Positions 46,108-54,241 of a stretch of DNA of 64,000 bases are shown here, piece after piece (position 1 is the stretch's first letter; each line of letters starts with the position of its first letter). This DNA comes from CBDFHF01 sp965247565 (GTDB taxonomy: Bacteria; Pseudomonadota; Gammaproteobacteria; Methylococcales; Methylomonadaceae). The notes under the pieces were generated by a model. It worked only from the letters and a program-made list of their open reading frames with translations, was not told where the DNA came from and did not search any database. The stretch is taken from NCBI GenBank assembly GCA_965247565.1, contig CBDFHF010000003.1:1-64000 (forward strand), read 5' to 3'. The translations under genes and the position numbers were made by a program.

Positions 46108-47892
46108 ATGCATTTATTTCTGAATAAATCAGCGAGTCTTACAGAATTCTCCGGCTCGTTTTTATCAAACTTAATTTTATTAACGCTCATAGCCGCTGTA
46201 TTGCATACCTCTTCGGCAGCCGCAAAAAACAGCAAACCCATTGCCAATGCAGGCGTTGATCAAAGTGTAAGTCTAGCCAACTCGACCAATCTTAATGGCA
46301 CGGAAAGTCTTGATAGCGATGGTCAAATAGTTAAATATCAATGGAAACAAATTCAAGGTAGCAAAGTTAAGTTATTCGGTAAAAACACCCCTACACCTTC
46401 TTTTGTCAGCCCCACAAAATTAAAAAAAACGGCGGCTTCTGGCAAACTGACCTTCAAACTAACTGTTACCGATAATAAAAAAGCTAAAGCCAGCGATACC
46501 GTTACCATTTTAGTCACGCGGACACCGGCTTGTTATTTGCCGAAAATTTTACAAAATAATAGCTGCATCACCCCACCGCCTTCCTGCACCGCACCTAAGA
46601 TTCTTAAAAACAATGCTTGTGTTTTGGTGTGTGCGGTCGGGCAAATCATCCAAAATGACACCTGTGTTACTCCGCCCCCGGTTTGCGTGGCACCGGAAGT
46701 TTTGCGGAGCGGAGCCTGCAGAGCACCTTTACCGGTTTGCACCTTTCCACAAGTCTTACAATATAACCAATGTGTTCTAGCTAGTAGCATTACCAAACTA
46801 AACGATACTGGCATGACCGCTTGCTCAGACGGTAGCGAAGGAGCAGGCAGCCGAACTGGTTGCGGAAATGGTCGTTACCCTGGACAAGATGCCGAATTTG
46901 GCCGCGACCTTTATCTGAATGACGACGCAGATGGTCATGCTGGTTTTAGCTTTACTAAAATAAGCAACACCGGCGCCGAGCTCCCTGCCACAGCAACGGA
47001 ATGGGCTTGTGTTAAAGATAATGTCACCGGTCTGATTTGGGAAGAAAAAACTGATGACGGTGGGCTGCGAGATAAAGATCTGGGTTACTCTTATTACAGC
47101 TCCACTTTCAACCCCAAAAATGAATACGCTAGCGCGACCGATGTCACCGGCTTTATTAACACCATCAACCAGCAGAGTCTGTGTGGTGCTTCAGATTGGC
47201 GATTACCTTCCACACAAGAATTATTAAGCATTGTTGATTACAGCTACCCTTTACCCGGTCCGTCAATAGATCGCAACTATTTCCCTCACAACCGTGTTAA
47301 CACAGAAGGTAGCTACCCTTTTGAAAGCCATTATTGGACATCATCGGTTTACCCAAGAAGCTCAGATAAAGCCTGGGTAATTTTGTTTGCCGATGGCAGC
47401 GTTTATGATGATAACCGTCAACTTGACGGTGGAGCGGGGGTTCGATTAGTTCGTGGTCAAAATAATCCGTCCGACAGCAACCAATTCCAGATTTCAGTAG
47501 ACGGGCAGGAAGTAAAAGACACGCTAACCGGACTAATCTGGCGGCGCTGCGTTGAAGGTATGAATTGGAATGGCAATACTTGCACTGGAGATTTTACCGG
47601 CTACATGTTTGAAGAAGCCCTGCAACAAGCGAGCACACAAGCTTCAGTGACAGGCAAAAACTGGCGACTACCCAACACCAAGGAATTAGCCAGTCTAATT
47701 GATTCCAGCAACACAGGAATAGTCATTAATCCCGAAATATTTCCATCAACACCCAATTTTCAGACCTGGACTTCTACAGCCTACAGCCAAGATGGCTTTT
47801 TTGCCTGGATGACTCATTTTTATAACGGCTGGATCTATTTTTCTTACACGGAAGATACCGGGACTGCTCGTTTAGTTCGTGATGGCGAATAG
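46108..47892 (+). CDS. Exported DUF1566 (Lcl C-terminal) protein with PKD domain and Cys repeats
   Basis: The 594-residue protein has a signal peptide, a PKD/REJ-like domain at about 45-135 (PIANAGVDQSVSLANSTNL) and then five short repeats of pattern C-x-(A/L)-P-K-I-L-x-N-N-x-C with Pro-rich linkers (about 140-225). Two Lcl_C/DUF1566 domains follow (VTGLIWEEK, WRLPSTQELLSIVDYS, HYWTSS, GVRLVRGQ; then LTGLIWRRC, WRLPNTKELASLID, ARLVRDG). DUF1566 proteins are typically surface proteins of unknown role. The paired Cys in each repeat could form disulfide loops. It is monocistronic. Confidence 0.82.
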   Translation: MHLFLNKSASLTEFSGSFLSNLILLTLIAAVLHTSSAAAKNSKPIANAGVDQSVSLANSTNLNGTESLDSDGQIVKYQWKQIQGSKVKLFGKNTPTPSFVSPTKLKKTAASGKLTFKLTVTDNKKAKASDTVTILVTRTPACYLPKILQNNSCITPPPSCTAPKILKNNACVLVCAVGQIIQNDTCVTPPPVCVAPEVLRSGACRAPLPVCTFPQVLQYNQCVLASSITKLNDTGMTACSDGSEGAGSRTGCGNGRYPGQDAEFGRDLYLNDDADGHAGFSFTKISNTGAELPATATEWACVKDNVTGLIWEEKTDDGGLRDKDLGYSYYSSTFNPKNEYASATDVTGFINTINQQSLCGASDWRLPSTQELLSIVDYSYPLPGPSIDRNYFPHNRVNTEGSYPFESHYWTSSVYPRSSDKAWVILFADGSVYDDNRQLDGGAGVRLVRGQNNPSDSNQFQISVDGQEVKDTLTGLIWRRCVEGMNWNGNTCTGDFTGYMFEEALQQASTQASVTGKNWRLPNTKELASLIDSSNTGIVINPEIFPSTPNFQTWTSTAYSQDGFFAWMTHFYNGWIYFSYTEDTGTARLVRDGE

Positions 47893-47935
47893 AGAGTACT
47901 TTTAAGCAAGATGACAACACCCTTCCAAAGGAAAT

Positions 47936-48040
47936 CGCTTTGACGATATAACGGATCAGGATGTCGAGGCGGCGTTGGAAAAAATCAATCATCGATCTCG
48001 AAAACGACTCAATTTCAAAATACCCGATACTGGGTTCATC
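47936..48040 (+). pseudogene. IS30-family transposase remnant (C-terminal end)
   Basis: One plus-strand frame reads RFDDITDQDVEAALEKIN followed by HRSRKRLNFKIP, the recognisable end of IS30-type transposases (usually INxRPRKxLGFKTP). Only about 35 codons remain, with no start and no catalytic domain. It marks past insertion activity in the gap 47893-48277. Confidence 0.65.
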
Positions 48041-48057
48041 TGTAACCTAGCTAGAAG

Positions 48058-48152
48058 TCAACCTGGTACCCACTTACCATCGCCAAATGGTTTCCCAGCC
48101 TTGGCAATAACCAACACATCACTATTAGCCGCTTGATCCACCAAAGACAAAT
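48058..48152 (-). pseudogene. Decayed Phd-type antitoxin fragment
   Basis: The minus-strand frame contains NLSLVDQAANSDVLVIAKAGKPF, matching LSRLVDEAVKGDAFIIAKAGKPF of the intact antitoxin at 49352-49597 (compared here by eye). The upstream half is unrecognisable and the frame ends right after KPF. Removing one base from the CC at 48083-48084 gives AMVS, which restores similarity. No toxin gene remains beside it. Confidence 0.6.
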
Positions 48153-48277
48153 TTGGCCAAAACAATTCGCATTTTAATGTGGTTGGCTCTTTTGCGGATG
48201 AACTCACATTAAAAATTCCTGGCTTGTCATATGCTTGTGCCCAGTAACAACTTTCTACTTTTATAAGGCTTAGTAAT

Positions 48278-48919
48278 ATGAAAACGTTTAATGTCCGTGA
48301 TTTACTATTTCCAGCAATTCTGCTGGGCTGCTTTACCACCCATGTATTCGCAGCCAGCATAACGCTGGATACCCGCAGCATAACTTCAGGTGTTAATAAT
48401 GCAGATTACCGGACGTCTTGGGCCAGTCAAAGCTCGGTCATCAGTTCGCAAACCCTTACCGATGTGAATGGAGCATTCGGTGCAAGAGAGAGTTTTTCTT
48501 ACTTGAAAATTGATTTTTCCAGCTCGGACAGTACATGGGGCTTTCAATTAGCCCCTGATGCTGGCTACGGCGGCGCCTTATATCTGGATAGCCAATTAAT
48601 TGCCAAAGAAACCAGTGATTTATGGTGGGATTTTGCCTGGAATGACAACAGCCAGCTGTTGAATTCTGCTGCAAACATCCTACTAGCTGGCGATCACGTC
48701 CTTGAAGCTTACTGGGCTGAAGGTTGCTGTAACGGTTCAATCGGTGGCCGTTTTAGCGTAGACGGAGGACAGAGCTGGCAAGATCTATCGGTGAGTAATC
48801 TTAATGTTGTTGCCATACCAAACCCTGATATCTTGTCGCTAATGGTTTTAGGTTTAATGGCGCTCTTTTATGTAAAAGCTAAAAATGCAAACGAAGCGTT
48901 AAGACTGAATTCTGTATAA
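48278..48919 (+). CDS. CCXG-family PEP-CTERM-like exported protein
   Basis: The 213-residue protein has a signal peptide (LLGCFTTHVFA), a beta-rich domain with EGCCNGSIGGRFSVDGG near 147-163, which matches the CCXG motif of a described PEP-CTERM subfamily, and a C-terminal hydrophobic helix followed by basic residues. The usual PEP triplet is replaced by PNPD, so exosortase recognition is uncertain. AAGG lies before the ATG. Function unknown; surface or matrix location expected. Confidence 0.72.
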   Translation: MKTFNVRDLLFPAILLGCFTTHVFAASITLDTRSITSGVNNADYRTSWASQSSVISSQTLTDVNGAFGARESFSYLKIDFSSSDSTWGFQLAPDAGYGGALYLDSQLIAKETSDLWWDFAWNDNSQLLNSAANILLAGDHVLEAYWAEGCCNGSIGGRFSVDGGQSWQDLSVSNLNVVAIPNPDILSLMVLGLMALFYVKAKNANEALRLNSV

Positions 48920-48968
48920 CCTCAGCGGGTCCAAATCATGGCATTAAATCGGCGAGTAATTTAATCGA

Positions 48969-49355
48969 TTAAACCATGAAAATTGGCCCGGAGTATTGTC
49001 CCACCAGGGTATCAGAAGTGAGCAAACTGATACCTTCCACGATCGCCTGTGCAATCAAAATTCTATCGGACGGATCCTTATGAATTGGCGGCAAATTAAC
49101 GACAAAAGCTGCATGCTCACTGCTAATCACTAACTCTTGATAGCCGTTATCCAACAATCCCCGACGTAACAGTCTTGCATCTACGTTAAACTCTTCCCGT
49201 CCAAGATTGCGTTTACTGGCGACTTCCCAGATACTCGCCGCACTAAATAGTAAAGTATTTTGCGAGTCTCCCAAGCGCTGGCGCGTCGATTCAGAAAGTC
49301 TATCAGGCGTACCAGCAGCCCATAACAACAGATCCGTATCCAACAGCAACTTCAT
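48969..49355 (-). CDS. VapC-type PIN-domain toxin
   Basis: The 128-residue PIN nuclease has LLLDTDLLLWAA (Asp6), SIWEVASK (Glu near 44), HKDPSDRILIAQA (acidic pair near 93-96) and LLTSDTLV (Asp near 114), the four-acid arrangement of VapC toxins that cleave RNA. Its ATG overlaps the antitoxin stop by 4 nt, the normal antitoxin-first order. A perfect palindrome, TTTAATCGATTAAA, covers its 3' end. Confidence 0.9.
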   Translation of the reverse strand: MKLLLDTDLLLWAAGTPDRLSESTRQRLGDSQNTLLFSAASIWEVASKRNLGREEFNVDARLLRRGLLDNGYQELVISSEHAAFVVNLPPIHKDPSDRILIAQAIVEGISLLTSDTLVGQYSGPIFMV

Positions 49356-49597
49356 GATTCAGCGCTAAACATCGCAGCAATTTCATCATTTCCCATTTGG
49401 TCAAAATCATCAGGCACCACTATCTGCCCCACCATAAAACCTAACCGTTTGGTTTGGCTAGAGGTTGGCGCATCCATTCGACTTACCATCACAAAAGGTT
49501 TGCCCGCCTTGGCAATAATAAACGCGTCACCTTTTACCGCTTCATCCACCAAACGCGATAACTGCGTTTTCGCTTCATGTATATTCACCGTTTGCAT
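49352..49597 (-). CDS. Phd/YefM-type antitoxin of the VapBC pair
   Basis: Starting at ATG 49597 (MQTVNIHEAKTQLSRLVDEA), the 81-residue protein has the Phd fold signature up to AKAGKPFVMVSRM and a C-terminal tail (DDFDQMGNDEIAAMF) that would bind the toxin. A start four codons upstream is possible. Such antitoxins repress their own operon. The adjacent gap 49598-49904 has no recognisable gene. Confidence 0.88.
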   Translation of the reverse strand: MQTVNIHEAKTQLSRLVDEAVKGDAFIIAKAGKPFVMVSRMDAPTSSQTKRLGFMVGQIVVPDDFDQMGNDEIAAMFSAES

Positions 49598-49904
49598 TAC
49601 ACACCTCATTAAGTCAAACTAAGTTGACCTAGTTCAATTTTTGAGTATTCAAATGTCTAAGTCACTTTGCGACTTGTTGGTTTTCCGTAAATTAAACCGC
49701 TCAGGATAGCAATCTTTTTACATGTTTTTGGTCAATTCAACTCGAATTTCAGATTTAGCGCGATGTATTGACGGCATTGATAATACTGGAGCTGTCCGTT
49801 GCTTTTACATGCAGAAATAATTAGCCTCATGAGACCTCTGCAAAACCATTGATCTCCAAAAAAATATAATTTTAGGACGATGCGTCTAAAGCGAATACAC
49901 AGCG

Positions 49905-50411
49905 CTAAAAACCGGGTAAGTCTTGCCACTTTCCAAAGCAAGCCGCCTGCCCACAATAGCCTCCCTGCTCATCGACTAAATTCCAAACCACTGCGTTTTT
50001 AATCAAAAACCGTTTGCCGGTTTTGCTAATGCGCACACCTTGATAGTTATCGATATAACCATGCTTGGTAACTTGCGCCAATAATCGCTCGCGCTCTGCT
50101 TGGTTAACGGGTTCTGCGGATAATCGGGACGGCAGTTGCGTAAACTCAGCCCAGTCCATTTCAAACAATTTAAGTGCAGTCAAATTGCCGTAATTAAAAA
50201 TGGGATCGGCGGAAGTGTCGTGAGAAACTGCGGCAAATGGGGCGTGGAACAGGTACTGCGCAAATTGTTTCTGACTATGCTGTCCGACACTCAGGTCTTT
50301 GCCGAGAAAATGCCGGTAACTTGTACCTAAAAGCTGTGCGTGTTCACCTAGAAAATCGTTCTCTTGGCTTGGATAGTCCATTGAGTAATCGCCGTGCTGA
50401 TAAAACCGCAT
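49905..50411 (-). CDS. MEKHLA (PAS-like) domain protein
   Basis: The 168-residue protein contains LLGTSYRHFLGKDL, DPIFNYGNLTALKLFEMDW, LPSRLSAEP, GVRISKTGKRFLI and VWNLVDEQGGYCGQAA, the conserved pattern of the MEKHLA domain, a PAS-like fold thought to sense small molecules. The gene is last in the flagellar operon, 1 nt after the DUF2802 gene if ATG 50411 is used; a start at 50435 would overlap. No output domain is present. Link to motility is positional only. Confidence 0.8.
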   Translation of the reverse strand: MRFYQHGDYSMDYPSQENDFLGEHAQLLGTSYRHFLGKDLSVGQHSQKQFAQYLFHAPFAAVSHDTSADPIFNYGNLTALKLFEMDWAEFTQLPSRLSAEPVNQAERERLLAQVTKHGYIDNYQGVRISKTGKRFLIKNAVVWNLVDEQGGYCGQAACFGKWQDLPGF

Positions 50412-50412
50412 A

Positions 50413-50805
50413 TCATAATGAGGTTTTACCGCCATGCAAACGAATCAATAATGCCGCTTCATCATGGCTGATGCCAGAACTTTGCATCAGTTCATTAATG
50501 CCTACACCACTGCGTACTTTTTGAATATCCCCGCGGTAGGCATGGTCAGCTTGCGTAGTATTTAGCTGAAGCCCAGAGATTTTATCTTGTAACTCAATAA
50601 AATACTGTGTGTTCAGATCGATACGATCATCGACTTTTACTGCCGCAGCACATATACCCGCAATGTCGTTATTGCTTCGTTGTACCGCTTCAAACAATCT
50701 TGAATAATCACGTTTTAATTTCACATGCGCATGTATTAGCCACGCGAGCGTAAACACGGTAATGGTGGTTACTATACCGAGTACGATGAGACAAATATCA
50801 GTCAT
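50413..50805 (-). CDS. DUF2802 membrane-anchored protein
   Basis: The 130-residue protein has an N-terminal membrane helix (IVLGIVTTITVFTLAWLI region), a coiled-coil-like middle and a C-terminal AYRGDIQKVRSGVGINELMQ followed by SSGISHDEAALLIRLHG, the DUF2802 signature. Homologues commonly lie at the end of flagellar/chemotaxis operons in polar-flagellated gammaproteobacteria. Its ATG shares one base with the preceding small frame. Function unknown. Confidence 0.82.
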   Translation of the reverse strand: MTDICLIVLGIVTTITVFTLAWLIHAHVKLKRDYSRLFEAVQRSNNDIAGICAAAVKVDDRIDLNTQYFIELQDKISGLQLNTTQADHAYRGDIQKVRSGVGINELMQSSGISHDEAALLIRLHGGKTSL

Positions 50806-50966
50806 TAGACACTCACATCAATATGCTGCGCAGGCTGTGAATCCTGCTGTTCCGGTGGGTTTGTTTTTTTTCGACGCGGTTGGTTACTAAAACGCGGATC
50901 GTCTCTCTTAATTTTTACGGGTTTAATGACGGGAACTGCAGCCGGTACCGGTGAAATATCTAACAT
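50805..50966 (-). CDS. Small basic Pro-rich protein between motor and DUF2802 genes
   Basis: A 53-residue frame starts MLDISPVPAAVPVIKP and continues with a basic stretch (RRKK near 31-34), ending in VSV. GGAGAATGCG lies before the ATG, giving a good ribosome site, and its TAA overlaps the DUF2802 ATG (TAATG). No known family is recognised. Position, ribosome site and coupling argue it is expressed. Confidence 0.6.
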   Translation of the reverse strand: MLDISPVPAAVPVIKPVKIKRDDPRFSNQPRRKKTNPPEQQDSQPAQHIDVSV

Positions 50967-50999
50967 CGCATTCTCCTAAAACTGCCTGCACATAACTGC

Positions 51000-51875
51000 T
51001 CAAGGCTGATTAGGTTGCAGAGACCCGATCAAATCTGGCGTAGTTGCGGGTGCCAGATTCAGCAACTTGGCGCGTTCTTCATCATTGGCTCCATACCTTG
51101 AAAAGGCTTGTGACATTAACACCAATGACACCCGGCGGTTTTTAAAGCGCCCGGCATCCTCGGTATTATCGGCAATGGGGTGAAATTCCCCATAGCCAAT
51201 GGCCGATAAGCGCCCTGAGGCAATGCCATTTTTAATCAACTCGTGCACCACACTGGTTGCGCGCGCAGACGATAAGTCCCAATTAGATCTAAACTTGATT
51301 GTCTCAATTGGCTTATTGTCGGTATGGCCTTCGACATTAACGGCGTTGGGCAAGGATTTAATCACTTCCGTCACTTTTTGCAACACTGGCAAAGCTTTTA
51401 TTGATAAGTCTGCCTCGCCGCTTAAAAACAACATTTCACTGTTCATTTCCAGTTCTATCCAATAATCATTTTTTTTGACCGCGACCAATTGCTCATCGAT
51501 AAAAGGATCAAGCACCTGTTCAAGTTGCTCGGAAACCTCGCTCAACTTTCTTCTTTCTTTCAGAATTTCTTCGCTTAATTGACGTCTTTCCTCCAAGTCA
51601 GTAGTACTGGGATTTTCCAACGGAATGGGTTGAATAACCGTAGGAGGGGTTCCGATTTGAATGGGCTCAATTACTTTTACAGACTGCTGCTTAGCTTCAG
51701 AAAAGGCGTTACCTAATGACTGGGTTAACGATTTATATTTGGTTTCATTCACGGAAGAAACGGCATACATCACCACAAAAAAGCCAAACAATAAAGTCAC
51801 AAAATCGGCGTATGACACCATCCATCGGTCATGATTGTTTGCGTAATCCTGGGCTCTTCTCCTACGTCTGGGCAT
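51000..51875 (-). CDS. motD: Flagellar motor stator protein, MotB/MotD type
   Basis: The 291-residue stator subunit has a basic N terminus (PRRRRRA), one membrane helix with the proton-channel Asp in SYADFVTLLFGFFVVMYAV, a linker with coiled-coil propensity (RRQLSEEILKERRKL) and an OmpA-like peptidoglycan-binding domain (NVEGHTDNKPI, SAIGYGEFHPIADN, NRRVSLV). It pairs with the upstream MotA/MotC protein, 2 nt away. Order after fliA suggests MotD rather than MotB. Confidence 0.88.
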   Translation of the reverse strand: MPRRRRRAQDYANNHDRWMVSYADFVTLLFGFFVVMYAVSSVNETKYKSLTQSLGNAFSEAKQQSVKVIEPIQIGTPPTVIQPIPLENPSTTDLEERRQLSEEILKERRKLSEVSEQLEQVLDPFIDEQLVAVKKNDYWIELEMNSEMLFLSGEADLSIKALPVLQKVTEVIKSLPNAVNVEGHTDNKPIETIKFRSNWDLSSARATSVVHELIKNGIASGRLSAIGYGEFHPIADNTEDAGRFKNRRVSLVLMSQAFSRYGANDEERAKLLNLAPATTPDLIGSLQPNQP

Positions 51876-51877
51876 GA

Positions 51878-52633
51878 CTATTTCTTTCCTGTGTCAGGTA
51901 AGTAACCGCTCAATTTTAGCTCGATATTTTTGGGATTTTCACCTTCAGCAATCGCAACAAGGCCTTCTATGAGCATTTCATCCGCATGAGAATCTTCATA
52001 AACGTGATTCTTTAATTTACTAGCAACCGGCAAAAAAATTAAATTGGCGGAACCTACACCATAAACAGTTGCGACAAACGCCGTGGCAATTCCGGCTCCC
52101 AATAGTGCTGGATTAGATAAGTTTTCCATGACATGAATCAAGCCCATGACCGCGCCTAAAATACCGATGGTAGGCGCGTAACCGCCCATCGCGTCATAAA
52201 CCCTAACCGCTTGTAAGCCTCTATTTTCTTTAATAATCATATCGGATTCTAAGATATTGCGAATAGCGGCCGGCTGGCTGCCATCAACCAATAGCTGTAA
52301 ACCTTTTTTGATAAATGGATCTTTTTCTCGGTCCATTTCGTTTTCTAAACCTAATACACCTTCTTTTCTGGCTGTAATGCTCCAGGCCACGATTTTGCTA
52401 ATTTGTTTCCTGAGATTAGTTTTTTTAGGCTTAAAAACCCAAGAAAAAATCCTCATACTGCGCATAAAAATTAGCGGCGGAAACTGTAATAATGTAGCGC
52501 CGATGGTACCGCCAAACACAATCAACATGGCCGGCACGTTAACCAATGATGCGATAACACCACCATCCAGAAAATTACCCAGTAACAGCGCACCGACACC
52601 TAACAGAACACCTAAAACACTTAAAATATCCAT
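51878..52633 (-). CDS. motC: Flagellar motor stator protein, MotA/MotC type
   Basis: The 251-residue protein has four membrane segments, two at the N terminus (VLGVLLGVGALLLGNFL, PAMLIVFGGTIGATLL) and two near 150-205 (GYAPTIGILGAVMGLIHVM, ATAFVATVYGVG), with the cytoplasmic loop that contacts FliG between them. It forms the ion-conducting stator with the following MotB-like protein. It lies 4 nt after fliA. Confidence 0.9.
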   Translation of the reverse strand: MDILSVLGVLLGVGALLLGNFLDGGVIASLVNVPAMLIVFGGTIGATLLQFPPLIFMRSMRIFSWVFKPKKTNLRKQISKIVAWSITARKEGVLGLENEMDREKDPFIKKGLQLLVDGSQPAAIRNILESDMIIKENRGLQAVRVYDAMGGYAPTIGILGAVMGLIHVMENLSNPALLGAGIATAFVATVYGVGSANLIFLPVASKLKNHVYEDSHADEMLIEGLVAIAEGENPKNIELKLSGYLPDTGKK

Positions 52634-52637
52634 AGAC

Positions 52638-53372
52638 TTATTGACTATCGCTTAGCCAGCCCGCCAGTCTTGATCGCAAACGTAATATGGCTTGCGTGCT
52701 GATTTGGCTGACTCTGGATTCGCTGATACTTAACACTTCTCCAATCTCACGCAAATTGAGCTCCTCATCGTAATATAGCGATATAACCAAGCGCTCACGT
52801 TCAGGCAAACCCATAATGGCTTCAGCCAAAGCACTTTGGAAATCTGCTCGATCAAAACCTTCACCGGGCTCTACATCAAAATTCGAACGTTCTTCTAAAA
52901 AATGGTCACCGGCCTCTGCTAGCTCTTCGACACTAAATACCCTTGAACTGGCCGAGTCTTGCAACATCTGATTGTATTCAGCGACAGATATATTCAGATA
53001 TTTAGCGACATCACTGTCTTTAGCTTCCTGACCGGTTTGATTTTCAATAGCGCGAATGGCATTGGAAATCAGACGGGCGTTTTTATGAACGGAACGAGGC
53101 GTCCAATCATACTTTCTCACTTCATCCAGCATGGCACCACGAATGCGAATTCCGGCATAAGTCTCAAAACTGGCGCCCTGAGTAGCGTCATAATTTCTAA
53201 TCGCTTCCAGCAAACCTAACATGCCCGCTTGAATAAGATCATCAATCTGCACAGAATCAGGCAATTTACCAGACAGATGGTAGGCAATGCGTTTAACCAA
53301 GGGTGCATGTTGTTTAACGCGCTCATTCACGCCTCCCGACTGCACCGACGAATACATTGCCACTCCACTCAT
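52638..53372 (-). CDS. fliA: Flagellar sigma factor FliA (sigma28)
   Basis: The 244-residue sigma factor directs late flagellar genes. Region 2 reads PLVKRIAYHLSGKLPDSVQIDDLIQ (shown as PLVKRIAYHL then VQIDDLIQAGMLGLLEAI), with YAGIRIRGAMLDEVRKYDW; region 4 has LPERERLVISLYYDEELNLREIG, i.e. LPERERLV and ISESRVSQI. Overlaps flhG by 4 nt. In several gammaproteobacteria cheY, cheZ, cheA and cheB follow fliA; here the motor genes follow directly. Confidence 0.94.
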   Translation of the reverse strand: MSGVAMYSSVQSGGVNERVKQHAPLVKRIAYHLSGKLPDSVQIDDLIQAGMLGLLEAIRNYDATQGASFETYAGIRIRGAMLDEVRKYDWTPRSVHKNARLISNAIRAIENQTGQEAKDSDVAKYLNISVAEYNQMLQDSASSRVFSVEELAEAGDHFLEERSNFDVEPGEGFDRADFQSALAEAIMGLPERERLVISLYYDEELNLREIGEVLSISESRVSQISTQAILRLRSRLAGWLSDSQ

Positions 53373-54241
53373 GCAGCATCCTTATCGGAACCATACTGGA
53401 GCATTCTTTCAATAAAAAACTCAATGTAACCACCGGCCTGGGTTTTTAGCGGCCAGCTATTAATTTTCCCGGCGATGGCTTTTATAGCCAGGGATGCTTT
53501 GCTGCGCGGAAAAGCAGAAACCACTGGCGTTTGTTTTTGCACCGCTTTACGCAGGTATTCATCAAACGGAACCGCGCCATCAAACTGCAAAGTAACATCT
53601 AAATAACGATCAGTAACTTTGCTTAACTTCTGAAATAACAAATGGCCTTGCTGCACACTTTGCACCATGTTAGTCAGTACATGAAAATGCGTTAGCCCAT
53701 AATCCCGATTGAGCAGCTTGATAAATGCGTAAGCATCCGTTAATGAGGTTGGTTCGTCACAGACCACCACGATAATCTCCTGGCAAGCTCTGGCAAAATT
53801 AACCACACCCGCAGAAATACCGGCAGCGGTATCAACAAGCAGCACATCTAAATCCTGATCGATTTCGCTGAAAGCACGAACAATCGCCGCCTGCTCCATT
53901 GAAGATAATTCCGACATCTTTTGAATGCCTGAAGCGCCAGGAATAACCTTCAGTCCGTCAGGACCCTCCAGCATGATCTCGGTTAAAGTTTTTTCTTCGG
54001 ACAGCACATGGGAGAGATTAAATTCCGGATACATACCGATTAATATGTCGACATTTGCCAAACTCATGTCTGCATCCAGTAATGCCACGCGCTGCCCTAA
54101 CTGGGACAGCGCTATACCTAAATTAACGGACAAATTGGTTTTACCGACGCCGCCTTTGCCACTGGTAATCGCGATGACCCGAACAGGTTTTGTTTTACTC
54201 ATATTTCTTATTCCGGCTGCTTGATCGGGTTGCTTATGCAT
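53369..54241 (-). CDS. flhG: Flagellar number regulator FlhG/FleN (MinD-like ATPase)
   Basis: The 290-residue ATPase limits the number of polar flagella, working against FlhF. It has the deviant Walker A SGKGGVGKTNLSVNLG, LLDADMSLANVDILIG, LLVDTAAGIS and a C-terminal amphipathic helix (FFIERML) for membrane contact. The frame overlaps flhF by 8 nt; ATG 54202 (MSKTKPVRV) is an alternative start. FlhF plus FlhG argues for polar flagellation. Confidence 0.93.
   Translation of the reverse strand: MHKQPDQAAGIRNMSKTKPVRVIAITSGKGGVGKTNLSVNLGIALSQLGQRVALLDADMSLANVDILIGMYPEFNLSHVLSEEKTLTEIMLEGPDGLKVIPGASGIQKMSELSSMEQAAIVRAFSEIDQDLDVLLVDTAAGISAGVVNFARACQEIIVVVCDEPTSLTDAYAFIKLLNRDYGLTHFHVLTNMVQSVQQGHLLFQKLSKVTDRYLDVTLQFDGAVPFDEYLRKAVQKQTPVVSAFPRSKASLAIKAIAGKINSWPLKTQAGGYIEFFIERMLQYGSDKDAA

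Noticed and set aside
49831..49847. GAGACCTCTGCAAAACC, which resembles IS terminal sequences
   Set aside because: No partner repeat or transposase piece found nearby, so it cannot be called an IS end.
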